64,000 bases of DNA from JBCCTX01 sp965263105 (GTDB taxonomy: Bacteria > Bacteroidota > Bacteroidia > J057), in assembly GCA_965263105.1 (NCBI GenBank), contig CBDHGL010000003.1, positions 1,984,001 to 2,048,000 on the forward strand. Direction: 5' to 3'. This document shows positions 26,463 to 34,436 of the stretch, one piece after another. Every line of letters starts with the position of its first letter. Position 1 is the first letter of the stretch. A program made the position numbers and the translations under genes. The notes under the pieces are model-generated. The model ran no database searches. It worked only from the letters and a program-made list of their open reading frames with translations, and had not been told where the DNA came from.

Positions 26463-28399
26463 CCATCAATGACACTACATTTTATCCGGAAGATATTGTA
26501 ACAGCTAATAATACCGTTTATCTCAGTGGCATTGCGGATGGGTCTGTAAGATTTTTTGACTTAACCCAGGCCTCGCCTGCCCTTCAGATGTTTGCCATGC
26601 CGGAAGAGGGATTTTTACAAAGCTGGGGCTTGGCAAGTGATGGGGATGTTTTATTGAATATTCTCAACAATCCCAATTTTGCAGATCTGTCGGCTAATGG
26701 ACTGAGCAAATTGGTTCAGTACGATTTGGCTAGTGGCGAGAAGACAGACGAATGGGACCTGCCTGAGGGGTCGGTGAGTAATTCTGTACAAATAGTGGAT
26801 GGTAAATACTACGTGTGTGAGTGGGCCCCTACTCCCAGAATTTATGAAATAGACCCTACAACAGGGGACTTTAATGACAGCTGGTTTACCAGTGACCAAT
26901 GGACGGATCCCGATTTCGCCGGTTTAGGAGGGGTTATCTATGATGGCGAAGGCGCATTTTATGCCTCTTATGCAAATAAGCTATGGTACCTGCCGATTAG
27001 CGATGGTATCCCAGGTACTCTCCAAGAGGTTACAGTTAGAGGGCTTGATATAGTGGACGCCGATGGGATTACCTGGGGAGATGGCCATCTATACTTTGCA
27101 CAAAATGACGCTTTCAACCCAGAGGCTGCAGGAACGGTTTTCAAGGTATCATTCATTGATAGTGTTACAGCCATCGGTAGAGTTTTGGCTTCCGAGCTTG
27201 ATGATAGCTCAGGAGTTTGGTATGTAGAAGATGAAGAGGATGAGTATGTATTGGTAAATGAATCCCAAATGGGTGCCGCCTTTGGGGTAAAAATGGTATC
27301 CCTTCCTATAAATATCACCAGATTATCCTTGGAGTTGACCCATGAGGAGAAAGCGGTTGCCTTAATTGCTGCTTTTGAATCAGGTGATCAAACCGCCTTG
27401 GATTACATCAGTGATGAAACCTACATCAACCACAATTTGTCTGTTCCTTCTACTAAAGAGGTCTTATCTGGTTTCATTACAGGTAGTCCATCTGGCGTAG
27501 AGACTACTACGGCTCGTTCTTTTGAAATTGGAGACATTGTCGTTACGCATTCTATTTATGGGGGAGTTTGGAATGGAGGTACCCCCCAAGTTGGCTTTGA
27601 TGTATTCCGATTTGAAGATGGACTGATCGTTGAGCACTGGGACAACCTGACTGATGAGGTGGATGACATGGATGGAACAAGTCAAACAGATGGGGCTGTT
27701 ACCCCAGCAACGGACCTGGACAGTACTGCGGCTAATAATGCCATGTTGGAGGAAATGGCAGAAGTCTTATTCGTCCAAGGCGACTGGACCCGTGTAAGAG
27801 AATTTTTCAACCTCGAGGCTTACATCCAGCACAGCGTAGGATCAGGTCCTGATGGCGCCTTTCTGGAAACGCTGGAAGGTCAAACAGGATTATCCTTCTA
27901 CACGGATGTGAAATTTGTACATACGCTGGGCAACTTTGGCCTAGTGATGTCTGAAGGACCCGATATTACAGGTCAGGATTCAATAGGTACCTATGGATAC
28001 TACGATTTATTCCGAGTAGATAGCGGATTGATCGTGGAGCATTGGGATGTGATCCAACTTATTCCTCCCCAAGACCAATGGGCCAACAATAATGGGAAAT
28101 GGGGCGATGATGCCCTGGTATCGGTGAAAAACCCATTGTCTAAGTCTTCTACTTTAAGTCTCGCTCCTAATCCTTTCAGAAATAGCACTCAATTCGAATT
28201 GGAGCTCAATCAGGCAGGTAAGTTTCAGTTTCAGGTATTTGACCTATCGGGAAGGGAGATGAGCCGACACACCCTTGAATTCAGGGAGGGTAGGAATAGC
28301 TTTTCTTATGATGGAGCGTTTCTTTCTAGTGGAATTTACACCTATAAGCTAAGCAACCAACAAGGATATATAAGCGGTAAAATGATTGTCTTGGATTAA
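26366..28399 (+). CDS. 3' part: SMP-30-like propeller, second SnoaL-like pair, T9SS sorting domain
   Basis: Continuation of the 25599 gene in the restored frame (true coding from about 26386). After DQWANNDGKWGDD comes a ~290-residue SMP-30/NHL-like propeller (ASDGDVLLNIL, IYEIDPTTGDF, ADGITWGDGHLYFAQ). Next is a second NTF2-like pair (about 27330-28115) that is roughly 85% identical to the first pair, hence an internal duplication. The tail (about 75 residues, LAPNPFRNSTQFELEL to the end) is a type A T9SS sorting domain, implying export and surface attachment. The apparent ATG at 26366 is not a real start. Confidence 0.85.
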   Translation: MGCHSTYPPRDQWANNDGKWGDDAIVTIPETLTINDTTFYPEDIVTANNTVYLSGIADGSVRFFDLTQASPALQMFAMPEEGFLQSWGLASDGDVLLNILNNPNFADLSANGLSKLVQYDLASGEKTDEWDLPEGSVSNSVQIVDGKYYVCEWAPTPRIYEIDPTTGDFNDSWFTSDQWTDPDFAGLGGVIYDGEGAFYASYANKLWYLPISDGIPGTLQEVTVRGLDIVDADGITWGDGHLYFAQNDAFNPEAAGTVFKVSFIDSVTAIGRVLASELDDSSGVWYVEDEEDEYVLVNESQMGAAFGVKMVSLPINITRLSLELTHEEKAVALIAAFESGDQTALDYISDETYINHNLSVPSTKEVLSGFITGSPSGVETTTARSFEIGDIVVTHSIYGGVWNGGTPQVGFDVFRFEDGLIVEHWDNLTDEVDDMDGTSQTDGAVTPATDLDSTAANNAMLEEMAEVLFVQGDWTRVREFFNLEAYIQHSVGSGPDGAFLETLEGQTGLSFYTDVKFVHTLGNFGLVMSEGPDITGQDSIGTYGYYDLFRVDSGLIVEHWDVIQLIPPQDQWANNNGKWGDDALVSVKNPLSKSSTLSLAPNPFRNSTQFELELNQAGKFQFQVFDLSGREMSRHTLEFREGRNSFSYDGAFLSSGIYTYKLSNQQGYISGKMIVLD

Positions 28400-28427
28400 G
28401 AGAAAACAGGTTTTAATTAGGTAAGAA

Positions 28428-28458
28428 AAGGGGATAATGACCTAAATGTTATCCCCTT
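28428..28458 (+). terminator. Terminator-like hairpin after the SnoaL/propeller gene
   Basis: AAGGGGATAA pairs with TTATCCCCTT (10 bp, 11-nt loop) 29 bp after the stop, followed by a C/T-rich rather than pure-T run. Confidence 0.6.
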
Positions 28459-28518
28459 CCTTCCCTCAAAATTACGCCGCACAAAAGAGATTAATCTATT
28501 AACTAAGCAATAAAAATC

Positions 28519-29007
28519 ATGAAACGTATTATTTCATTGTCGCTATTAATTTTAACTATTATGGCACTTTCAACTACTTTCTCTCAAGGTCAAGAGGACC
28601 AAAGTCAACAGACCCTTACAATTGCCCAATCCTTTCTTCAGGCTGCAGGCTCTGGAGACATGGAAACCCTCAAAAGTCTCATGGCTGAGGATTTTGTTTG
28701 GCATAATGAGGGAGATTCTTCTATTCCCTGGATAGGTAACTGGGAAGGAAAAGAAAAGGTACTTAAAGAGTTTTTACCCGCTTTCGGAGCAGGATTAAAG
28801 ACCACCAGTTGGACAACCGATTATTCTTTTGCGAACGGAGATCAAGCGGTATTTATAGGAACGATGAGTGCGGATGCCAACAATACAGGAGAGAGTACCG
28901 GTACTTTCAGCTGGGCAGTAAGAGTTCATGTATCCGAAGGCAAAGTCAAGAGTTGGAATTGGTTTGAAGACAGCTACGCAGTATCTCGGGCCTATCATGG
29001 AAATTGA
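28519..29007 (+). CDS. Secreted single-domain SnoaL/NTF2-like protein
   Basis: 162-residue exported protein (signal MKRIISLSLLILTIMALSTT, cleavage near FSQG) with one NTF2-like domain. Motifs AQSFLQAAGSGDMETLKSLM, DFVWHNEGDSSIPW and the terminal strand SWNWFEDSY fit the SnoaL_2/limonene-epoxide-hydrolase-like superfamily. It is not closely related to the COG4922-type neighbours, but its position makes this the fifth NTF2-like domain copy in the locus. A 10-bp-stem hairpin follows 79 bp after the stop. Confidence 0.85.
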   Translation: MKRIISLSLLILTIMALSTTFSQGQEDQSQQTLTIAQSFLQAAGSGDMETLKSLMAEDFVWHNEGDSSIPWIGNWEGKEKVLKEFLPAFGAGLKTTSWTTDYSFANGDQAVFIGTMSADANNTGESTGTFSWAVRVHVSEGKVKSWNWFEDSYAVSRAYHGN

Positions 29008-29085
29008 GGCAGGAATTTATTTCATTCAGAAAGATTAAATTGATCAGCTTCGGCTAATATGCGAGCCACTAGAATCTTAAATCCT

Positions 29086-29116
29086 AACAATGAGGGCTTA
29101 ATAACCCCTCATTGTT
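29086..29116 (+). terminator. Hairpin between the SnoaL-like gene and the methyltransferase
   Basis: AACAATGAGG pairs with CCTCATTGTT (10 bp, 11-nt loop). It overlaps an apparent upstream TTG of the next gene, which supports choosing the later ATG at 29148 as the start. Confidence 0.6.
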
Positions 29117-29147
29117 GTATACGAAATTTGGACTTAACGATAAACTC

Positions 29148-29780
29148 ATGATTCATCACCAACTTAATCCATCTATCCAATCTGTCATTAGCTCTTTATA
29201 TCAAAAGGCAAGATTTGATGGGATAAAAATGACCCAAGGGGCTGCAAAAGCCTTGTTTCGTCCCTTGCAACCTACAGATGTATCCTCTGTCTATTTACCT
29301 ATTTCCCAAGATCAAGGGGAATTCATCTACGATCTCATAGTTGAAAATAAGTGTCAACAAATCGTGGAATTCGGTACTTCTTTTGGGATATCCACTTTAT
29401 TTCTAGGCGCTGCGGCAAAGCTCACAGGTGGCAAGGTCATCACTACAGAAATCATTGAAAGTAAAGCGAAAAAAGCCTTGCAAAATTTCAAACGAGCAGG
29501 TTTGGAAGATCTGATAGACTTGCGAACAGGTGATGCTTTACAAACCTTGGCAGACCTAAATACCGAAATTGACTTCTTGTTTCTTGATGGATGGAAGGAC
29601 CTCTATTTACCTCTGTTCAAACAACTGGAACCTCTATTTAAGAAAGGAACAATCATCTATGCAGATAATGTAGATATGAGTGGTACCACTTCCTATCTAA
29701 ATTATATACACTCTTTTTCTGATACCTATAGATCTCGAAAAACTCACCAGGGCAAGGCGGAGTTAACGGTCCGTCTTTAG
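29148..29780 (+). CDS. Class I SAM-dependent O-methyltransferase-like protein
   Basis: About 210 residues, cytosolic. The SAM-binding motif I is IVEFGTSFGISTLFLGAA, the acidic residue after strand 2 is at ITTEIIESKAKKAL, and DFLFLDGWKDLYLPLF corresponds to motif IV of the catechol/CCoA-type O-methyltransferases. The substrate is unknown. The ATG at 29148 is preferred over the upstream TTG within a hairpin. Its stop abuts the stop of the convergent epimerase gene. Confidence 0.87.
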   Translation: MIHHQLNPSIQSVISSLYQKARFDGIKMTQGAAKALFRPLQPTDVSSVYLPISQDQGEFIYDLIVENKCQQIVEFGTSFGISTLFLGAAAKLTGGKVITTEIIESKAKKALQNFKRAGLEDLIDLRTGDALQTLADLNTEIDFLFLDGWKDLYLPLFKQLEPLFKKGTIIYADNVDMSGTTSYLNYIHSFSDTYRSRKTHQGKAELTVRL

Positions 29781-30845
29781 CTATACTTTCTTATTAAGTG
29801 CCGCCTCATACACCCTCCTCATGCCTTCTTTTAAAGAAACGTTGGCTTTCCAACCCAAGTCGTTTGTCACGTAATCCATATTGGCGTAGCGGGCATGAAC
29901 GCCGACTGGCTTGTCTAGGAGTTGCTTGATAGTGGGTTTATAGCCGGCAAAATCGGTAAAGAGATCAATGATCTCTAGGAAGTTGGTGATTTTGCCTGAG
30001 CCTATGTTCACTGCACTGCCATCACTAATTCGATCCATGGCAAAATGGATGCAATCGATACAGTCATCGATGTGAACAAAGTCGCGGCCCTGCTTGCCCG
30101 TTCCCCAGACTTCGAAAGGATCTTCTTTGGCGGCTGCTCGCGCGGCGATAGCCGGAATAGGGTAGGAAAGATCCTGGTCTTCTCCATAGCCGGAAAAAGG
30201 GCGTATGCAGGTTACCGAGAGGCCATAATACTCGGCCGCAATCCTTGCCAGGTACTCTCCTGTCAATTTGGACCAGCCATAGGTCATATCGGGTTGACCC
30301 AGGCTGCCAGAGAAGTCGATATCAGTCTCTTTAAGGGCGAAGTTTGTATTTTCCCCCTGGAGATTTACCGGATAGGCAGCACTTGAGCTAGGATATAGCA
30401 CTTTTTCTGGTTGGTGGCGGACAGCCCAATAGAAAAACTCCGCGTCAATGGCCAAGTCCAGGGCTACTAGCATGGGATCACCGTCTATTTTGGCTCTTCC
30501 GCCTACTATGGCAGCAAAGTGATATACCTTAGAGAATTTGACTATATCCAAGCCGTAGGTGTCCTTTAGCCAGTTGGGATTGAGCCGCAGTTCCCTCAAA
30601 AATTCGCGAAAATCTCCCTCCCAGAATAGGAAGCGTTCATCTGGGCCCCAAAAACTGAGTTTACCCTCAGTTCTGTTGGGCGTATTGGAACCTGCAATAG
30701 ATTCAATCCCCAGCCATTTACCGGGAGATATACCTACAGATAGGTCATCAACTGCTAAAATGCGATCCGAAGTGCTTTTTAAGAGGTTTTTAACCATGTT
30801 GCGACCCACGAAGCCGCCTCCGCCTGAGACCAGGTGTGTATTCAT
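29781..30845 (-). CDS. NAD-dependent epimerase/dehydratase
   Basis: Extended short-chain dehydrogenase of 354 residues acting on nucleotide sugars. N-terminal GGGGFVGRNMVKNLL is the NAD-binding glycine motif; the catalytic Ser/Tyr-x3-Lys is seen as YPSSSAAYP and MTYGWSKLTGEYLA, followed by RPFSGYGEDQ. Such enzymes are UDP-glucose epimerases, dTDP-glucose dehydratases or relatives; the exact sugar is uncertain. It follows a GT2 gene by 15 bp on the same strand, so both likely serve one glycan pathway. Confidence 0.9.
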   Translation of the reverse strand: MNTHLVSGGGGFVGRNMVKNLLKSTSDRILAVDDLSVGISPGKWLGIESIAGSNTPNRTEGKLSFWGPDERFLFWEGDFREFLRELRLNPNWLKDTYGLDIVKFSKVYHFAAIVGGRAKIDGDPMLVALDLAIDAEFFYWAVRHQPEKVLYPSSSAAYPVNLQGENTNFALKETDIDFSGSLGQPDMTYGWSKLTGEYLARIAAEYYGLSVTCIRPFSGYGEDQDLSYPIPAIAARAAAKEDPFEVWGTGKQGRDFVHIDDCIDCIHFAMDRISDGSAVNIGSGKITNFLEIIDLFTDFAGYKPTIKQLLDKPVGVHARYANMDYVTNDLGWKANVSLKEGMRRVYEAALNKKV

Positions 30846-30860
30846 TGAGCAAGGAAAAAT

Positions 30861-31820
30861 TTAAGAATGTTGATTGACCTGAGCGTCTAAATGGGTGAGG
30901 ATCTTATAAGTATTGCGACTGGTAGAATTTCGTCCGATGAGCTCTGCGAGCAGGCCCGTACTGAACAACAGGATACCCACAATAAGGGTAACAGCCCCGA
31001 AGAAAAGGGCTGGAATACGGTGAGCCAGGCCAACCCCCAAGATCAACTTTAAATACATGAGGTAGAGCAAATCCAGGCTCCCTAGTATCGCGAAGAATAC
31101 CCCCCAAGGCCCAAAAAAGTGCATGGGTTTTTTAAAATAGCGCTCTGTGAGGGTAATGGTCACCAGGTCGAGGAAGCCATTGATGAGGCGATTCATGCCG
31201 AATTTAGACTTGCCAAATTTGCGCTCCTGGTGCTGAACCACCTTTTCTCCGATTTTCTTGAAACCTGCCCATTTGGCAATCAGGGGTATATATCGATGCA
31301 TTTCTCCATAGACTTCAATGTTTTTGATGACATCTGAGCGGTAGGCTTTCAAGCCACAGTTGAAGTCGTGGAGGTTATCGATACCCGATACCTTACGGGT
31401 GATGAAGTTGTAAAACTTGGAAGGAATGGTCTTGGAAAGGGGGTCTTTCCGGTTTTTTTTCCAGCCTGAAACTAGGTCGTATTTTTCTTCGGTAATCATC
31501 TGGTACAGACCTGGGATTTCCTCTGGACTGTCCTGTAAATCAGCATCCATTGTGATGACGACCTTGCCTCGGCTGTTTTGAAAACCCACGTGGAGGGCGG
31601 CTGATTTTCCGTAGTTCTTTTGAAAACGGATGCCCCTAATGCTGGGATAGCTTTCGTGTAGTTCTTCAATCACAGACCAGGAATAGTCCGTGCTGCCATC
31701 ATCTACTAGGAGGATTTCGTAGGAAAATCCATTTTCCTTCATGACGCTATCTATCCAAGAAACGAGCTCAGGAAGTGATTCTTCTTCGTTGTACAGCGGT
31801 ACTACCACAGAGATGTCCAT
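30861..31820 (-). CDS. Membrane-anchored family 2 glycosyltransferase (DPM1/GtrB-like)
   Basis: 319 residues: an N-terminal GT-A domain with VVPLYNEEESLPELV, the DXD-type VVITMDADLQDSPEEI and the CGLKAYRSDV motif, then two C-terminal membrane spans (about 235-300). This layout matches GtrB/ArnC-like enzymes that transfer sugar to undecaprenyl phosphate at the inner membrane. Donor sugar unknown. It lies 15 bp upstream of the epimerase gene. Confidence 0.92.
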   Translation of the reverse strand: MDISVVVPLYNEEESLPELVSWIDSVMKENGFSYEILLVDDGSTDYSWSVIEELHESYPSIRGIRFQKNYGKSAALHVGFQNSRGKVVITMDADLQDSPEEIPGLYQMITEEKYDLVSGWKKNRKDPLSKTIPSKFYNFITRKVSGIDNLHDFNCGLKAYRSDVIKNIEVYGEMHRYIPLIAKWAGFKKIGEKVVQHQERKFGKSKFGMNRLINGFLDLVTITLTERYFKKPMHFFGPWGVFFAILGSLDLLYLMYLKLILGVGLAHRIPALFFGAVTLIVGILLFSTGLLAELIGRNSTSRNTYKILTHLDAQVNQHS

Positions 31821-31884
31821 CCCGCAGAATTATGTTTTTGCAATTGGGCATTAAATATACTGCCTTTTCGACTGGTATTCAACC

Positions 31885-31911
31885 GTTAGGGGGAATACAA
31901 TTCCCCCTAAC
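31885..31911. terminator. Perfect 12-bp hairpin downstream of queA
   Basis: GTTAGGGGGAAT-ACA-ATTCCCCCTAAC lies 75 bp beyond the queA stop and 65 bp before the GT2 start. On the plus strand it is followed by a 7-T run, on the minus strand by little T. It fits a terminator best on the plus strand, where no gene reads in, so it may instead be a small palindromic repeat. Confidence 0.55.
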
Positions 31912-31985
31912 TATTCCTTTTTTTGACGCTAAGAAACACTGGCTTAGGTATGAAAGACGCAGATTGATTGGATTTAGTCAATCAT

Positions 31986-33227
31986 TTATGGTAATAACAA
32001 GGAACTATCCCCATAGCTCAGAAAACGATACTCCTCTTTCAGGGCATGCTTATAGACTTTTTTCCAGTCAGTACCTAAAAGCGCTGCTACCAATAAGATG
32101 AGACTGGAGTGGGGTTGATGGAAGTTGGTAATAAGACCTGAGGCAACTTGAAAGGTATATCCTGGCATGATAAAAAGCTGGCTAATAGATTCAAATTGAG
32201 CTAAGTTTCCTCTTAGTTGATGTTCATACAGGCATGAAAAAGCTTCCTGAAAAGGGGGAAAGGCTGTTTGATACACTTGATAGGGATATTCCTGGGGAAG
32301 AAAGGCTGGGATTTTTCCCTTTTGAAGGAGATAAATGCCTATCCAGTAAAGAGTCTCCAATACCCTTAGAGAAGTGGTGCCGACGGGAATAATAGGACCT
32401 TTGTGTGTTGCGAGCTGTTGGATTGTAGCAGTAGATAGGCCAAATAGCTCCTTGTGCATGCTATGCTGGCTGACCATTTCTGTTTTAACTGGAGCAAAGG
32501 TACCTGCCCCTACGTGAAGGGTTACAAAGGCCTGAGTTATGCCTTTTTGACTGAGTTTTTGAAAAACTTCTTCTGTAAAATGTAAGCCCGCTGTAGGCGC
32601 TGCAACCGCTCCTGAATCTCGTGCATAAACGGTTTGGTAGTTTTCCCAATCCGATGCTTCAAAGTCCCGATTGAGGTAGGGAGGAAGGGGAGGCGCACCG
32701 ATAGATTGAATTAATTCTGCAAAAGTCAATTCTGATGCCTCCCAGGAAATCCGAACCTGATTTTCGTCTCGATTTTCCCAAGAAAATTTGACTGAAAGCC
32801 CTTCTGTACCCAATAAGCCTTCCCATTCAAGCTTTTCTCCTGCCTTCCAGCGCTTTTTATTCCCAATCATGGCTTCCCAAACACAGGTTTGCTGGCTTTG
32901 AAGGGCTAACTCATGTGAATGAGGCATAAGGGGAGTAAGCAATAAGACCTCGATCTTTGCCCCTGTGGATCTGCGTAGTTGCACACGAGCCGGAAGTACT
33001 TTTGTCTGGTTAAATACCAGTAGGGAATTTTTAGGAAGTATATCCGGTAGTTGGAAAAAATGATGGTCCTGAATGTGCCCCGCTTCGTAGGACAAAAGAC
33101 GAGATTGATCTCTAGGAGAAATGGGATGCCTAGCAATCTGCTTATCAGGGAGTTCATAATCAAAATCCGATAAACGTAAATTTTTGATTTCCTCAATAAC
33201 ACTGGTGGGAGTAAGATCTTTCTTCAT
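31986..33227 (-). CDS. queA: QueA, SAM:tRNA ribosyltransferase-isomerase
   Basis: Enzyme of queuosine synthesis that transfers and isomerises the ribosyl moiety of S-adenosylmethionine onto preQ1 in tRNA. 413 residues with the family start LSDFDYELPDKQIARHP, SRLLSYEAGHIQDHHFFQLP, AAPTAGLHFTEEVFQ and FVTLHVGAGTFAPVKTE, plus the C-terminal LITNFHQPHSSLILLVAALL. This is the longer Bacteroidota-type QueA. It is divergent from coaD over a 56-bp spacer. Confidence 0.95.
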   Translation of the reverse strand: MKKDLTPTSVIEEIKNLRLSDFDYELPDKQIARHPISPRDQSRLLSYEAGHIQDHHFFQLPDILPKNSLLVFNQTKVLPARVQLRRSTGAKIEVLLLTPLMPHSHELALQSQQTCVWEAMIGNKKRWKAGEKLEWEGLLGTEGLSVKFSWENRDENQVRISWEASELTFAELIQSIGAPPLPPYLNRDFEASDWENYQTVYARDSGAVAAPTAGLHFTEEVFQKLSQKGITQAFVTLHVGAGTFAPVKTEMVSQHSMHKELFGLSTATIQQLATHKGPIIPVGTTSLRVLETLYWIGIYLLQKGKIPAFLPQEYPYQVYQTAFPPFQEAFSCLYEHQLRGNLAQFESISQLFIMPGYTFQVASGLITNFHQPHSSLILLVAALLGTDWKKVYKHALKEEYRFLSYGDSSLLLP

Positions 33228-33283
33228 CCATCTATCCGATTATCCAATATTTTGCTAATTTACCTTAAATATTGTGGGTTTTT

Positions 33284-33763
33284 ATGAGAAAGGCACTATT
33301 TCCGGGATCCTTTGACCCAATAACGCTGGGGCACTTGGAAATCGTTGAGCGCGGATGCGGCATGTTTGACGAAGTCATTGTCGCGATTGGTGCTAATAGC
33401 CAAAAGAAATATTTATTTTCTTTGGAGGAGCGAATGGAAATGTTGGAAAGGACATTTTCTACCCAATCTACCGTCAAGACGGGGTTTTATACGGGCTTAA
33501 CCGTAGACTATGCGCGAGAACAAGGGGCACAATTTCTCTTGCGGGGGATCCGCTCTGATACGGATCTCAGCTATGAGCGTCCCATTGAATTGATCAACAA
33601 ACACCTGTATCCAGATATTGAAACTATTTATCTTTTCAGTCGACCAAGCCATGTTCATGTTTCATCTACCTTGGTCCGTGAGGTAATAAAATACCGAGGA
33701 AAGGTCGAGGGTTTGGTGCCCGATGCCATTGTTGAATTAATTAAAATGAAAAAATATGCCTGA
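33284..33763 (+). CDS. coaD: CoaD, phosphopantetheine adenylyltransferase
   Basis: Coenzyme A biosynthesis enzyme joining 4'-phosphopantetheine and ATP to dephospho-CoA. About 159 residues with the nucleotidyltransferase motif PGSFDPITLGHLEIVERG, RGIRSDTDLSYERPIELINK and the ISSTLVRE-like SSTLVREVIKYRG. The ATG at 33284 gives the normal start; the GTG at 33272 is not needed. It overlaps the next GT2 gene by 8 bp, so it shares a transcript with it. Confidence 0.95.
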   Translation: MRKALFPGSFDPITLGHLEIVERGCGMFDEVIVAIGANSQKKYLFSLEERMEMLERTFSTQSTVKTGFYTGLTVDYAREQGAQFLLRGIRSDTDLSYERPIELINKHLYPDIETIYLFSRPSHVHVSSTLVREVIKYRGKVEGLVPDAIVELIKMKKYA

Positions 33764-34436
33764 GCAACAGGCTCGCGTTTTTATCATAGTCCCTTGCTTT
33801 AACGAACATCAAGTAATCCGGAAGACTCTTTCTGAGCTTTCGGAAACCCCCTATGAAATCGTATTAATTGATGACGGTTCTTCCCCTTCCATCGAACCTC
33901 TCATCCAAGATTTTTCTATACATTTTATTCGCCATCCTCAGAACCTAGGACAGGGTGCCAGCCTGCGCACCGGGATGAGACATGCTTTAGAACAAGGGGC
34001 TGAAATATTGGTGACCTTTGATGCAGATGGACAGCATCAAGTTTCTGATATAAAGGAGCTTATACTGCCAATACTTGAAGAAAAATGTGAGGTGGTCTTA
34101 GGATCGAGATTTCTACGGGCTGAAGATAGAAGAGTTATACCCCCGGGCCGTAGGAGGGTACTTCGAATAGCTCGTATATTCAATGGGTTTTATACCGGAC
34201 TGTGGCTCTCTGATGCTCATAATGGTTTTCGTGCCTTTTCCAGAGGAGCTGCACAGATTATTCAGATCAATAAGGATAGAATGGCCCACCCGACGGAGAT
34301 TTTGTGGGCGGTTAAGCGAAAAGGTCTTTCTTATTGCGAGGTTGCTACCCATATTGTCTATCCGACTTATGCGTGGAAGAAAGGACTGCGATGGTGGGAT
34401 ACGGTAGGCATTTTACGAGAATTATTCGTCCGGTAA
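33756..34436 (+). CDS. Soluble family 2 glycosyltransferase
   Basis: 226-residue GT-A enzyme without clear membrane segments. Motifs: FIIVPCFNEHQVIRKTL, VLIDDGSSPSIEPL, TFDADGQHQ (DXD) and SDAHNGFRAFSRGA. It resembles DPM1-like glycosyltransferases that make polyprenyl-phosphate sugars. It overlaps coaD by 8 bp and abuts the next gene with no gap, suggesting that its lipid-linked product feeds the membrane glycosyltransferase downstream. Confidence 0.9.
   Translation: MPEQQARVFIIVPCFNEHQVIRKTLSELSETPYEIVLIDDGSSPSIEPLIQDFSIHFIRHPQNLGQGASLRTGMRHALEQGAEILVTFDADGQHQVSDIKELILPILEEKCEVVLGSRFLRAEDRRVIPPGRRRVLRIARIFNGFYTGLWLSDAHNGFRAFSRGAAQIIQINKDRMAHPTEILWAVKRKGLSYCEVATHIVYPTYAWKKGLRWWDTVGILRELFVR

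Noticed and set aside
29112..29147. TTG start of the methyltransferase gene
   Set aside because: It lies inside a terminator-like hairpin; the ATG at 29148 is in frame and sufficient.
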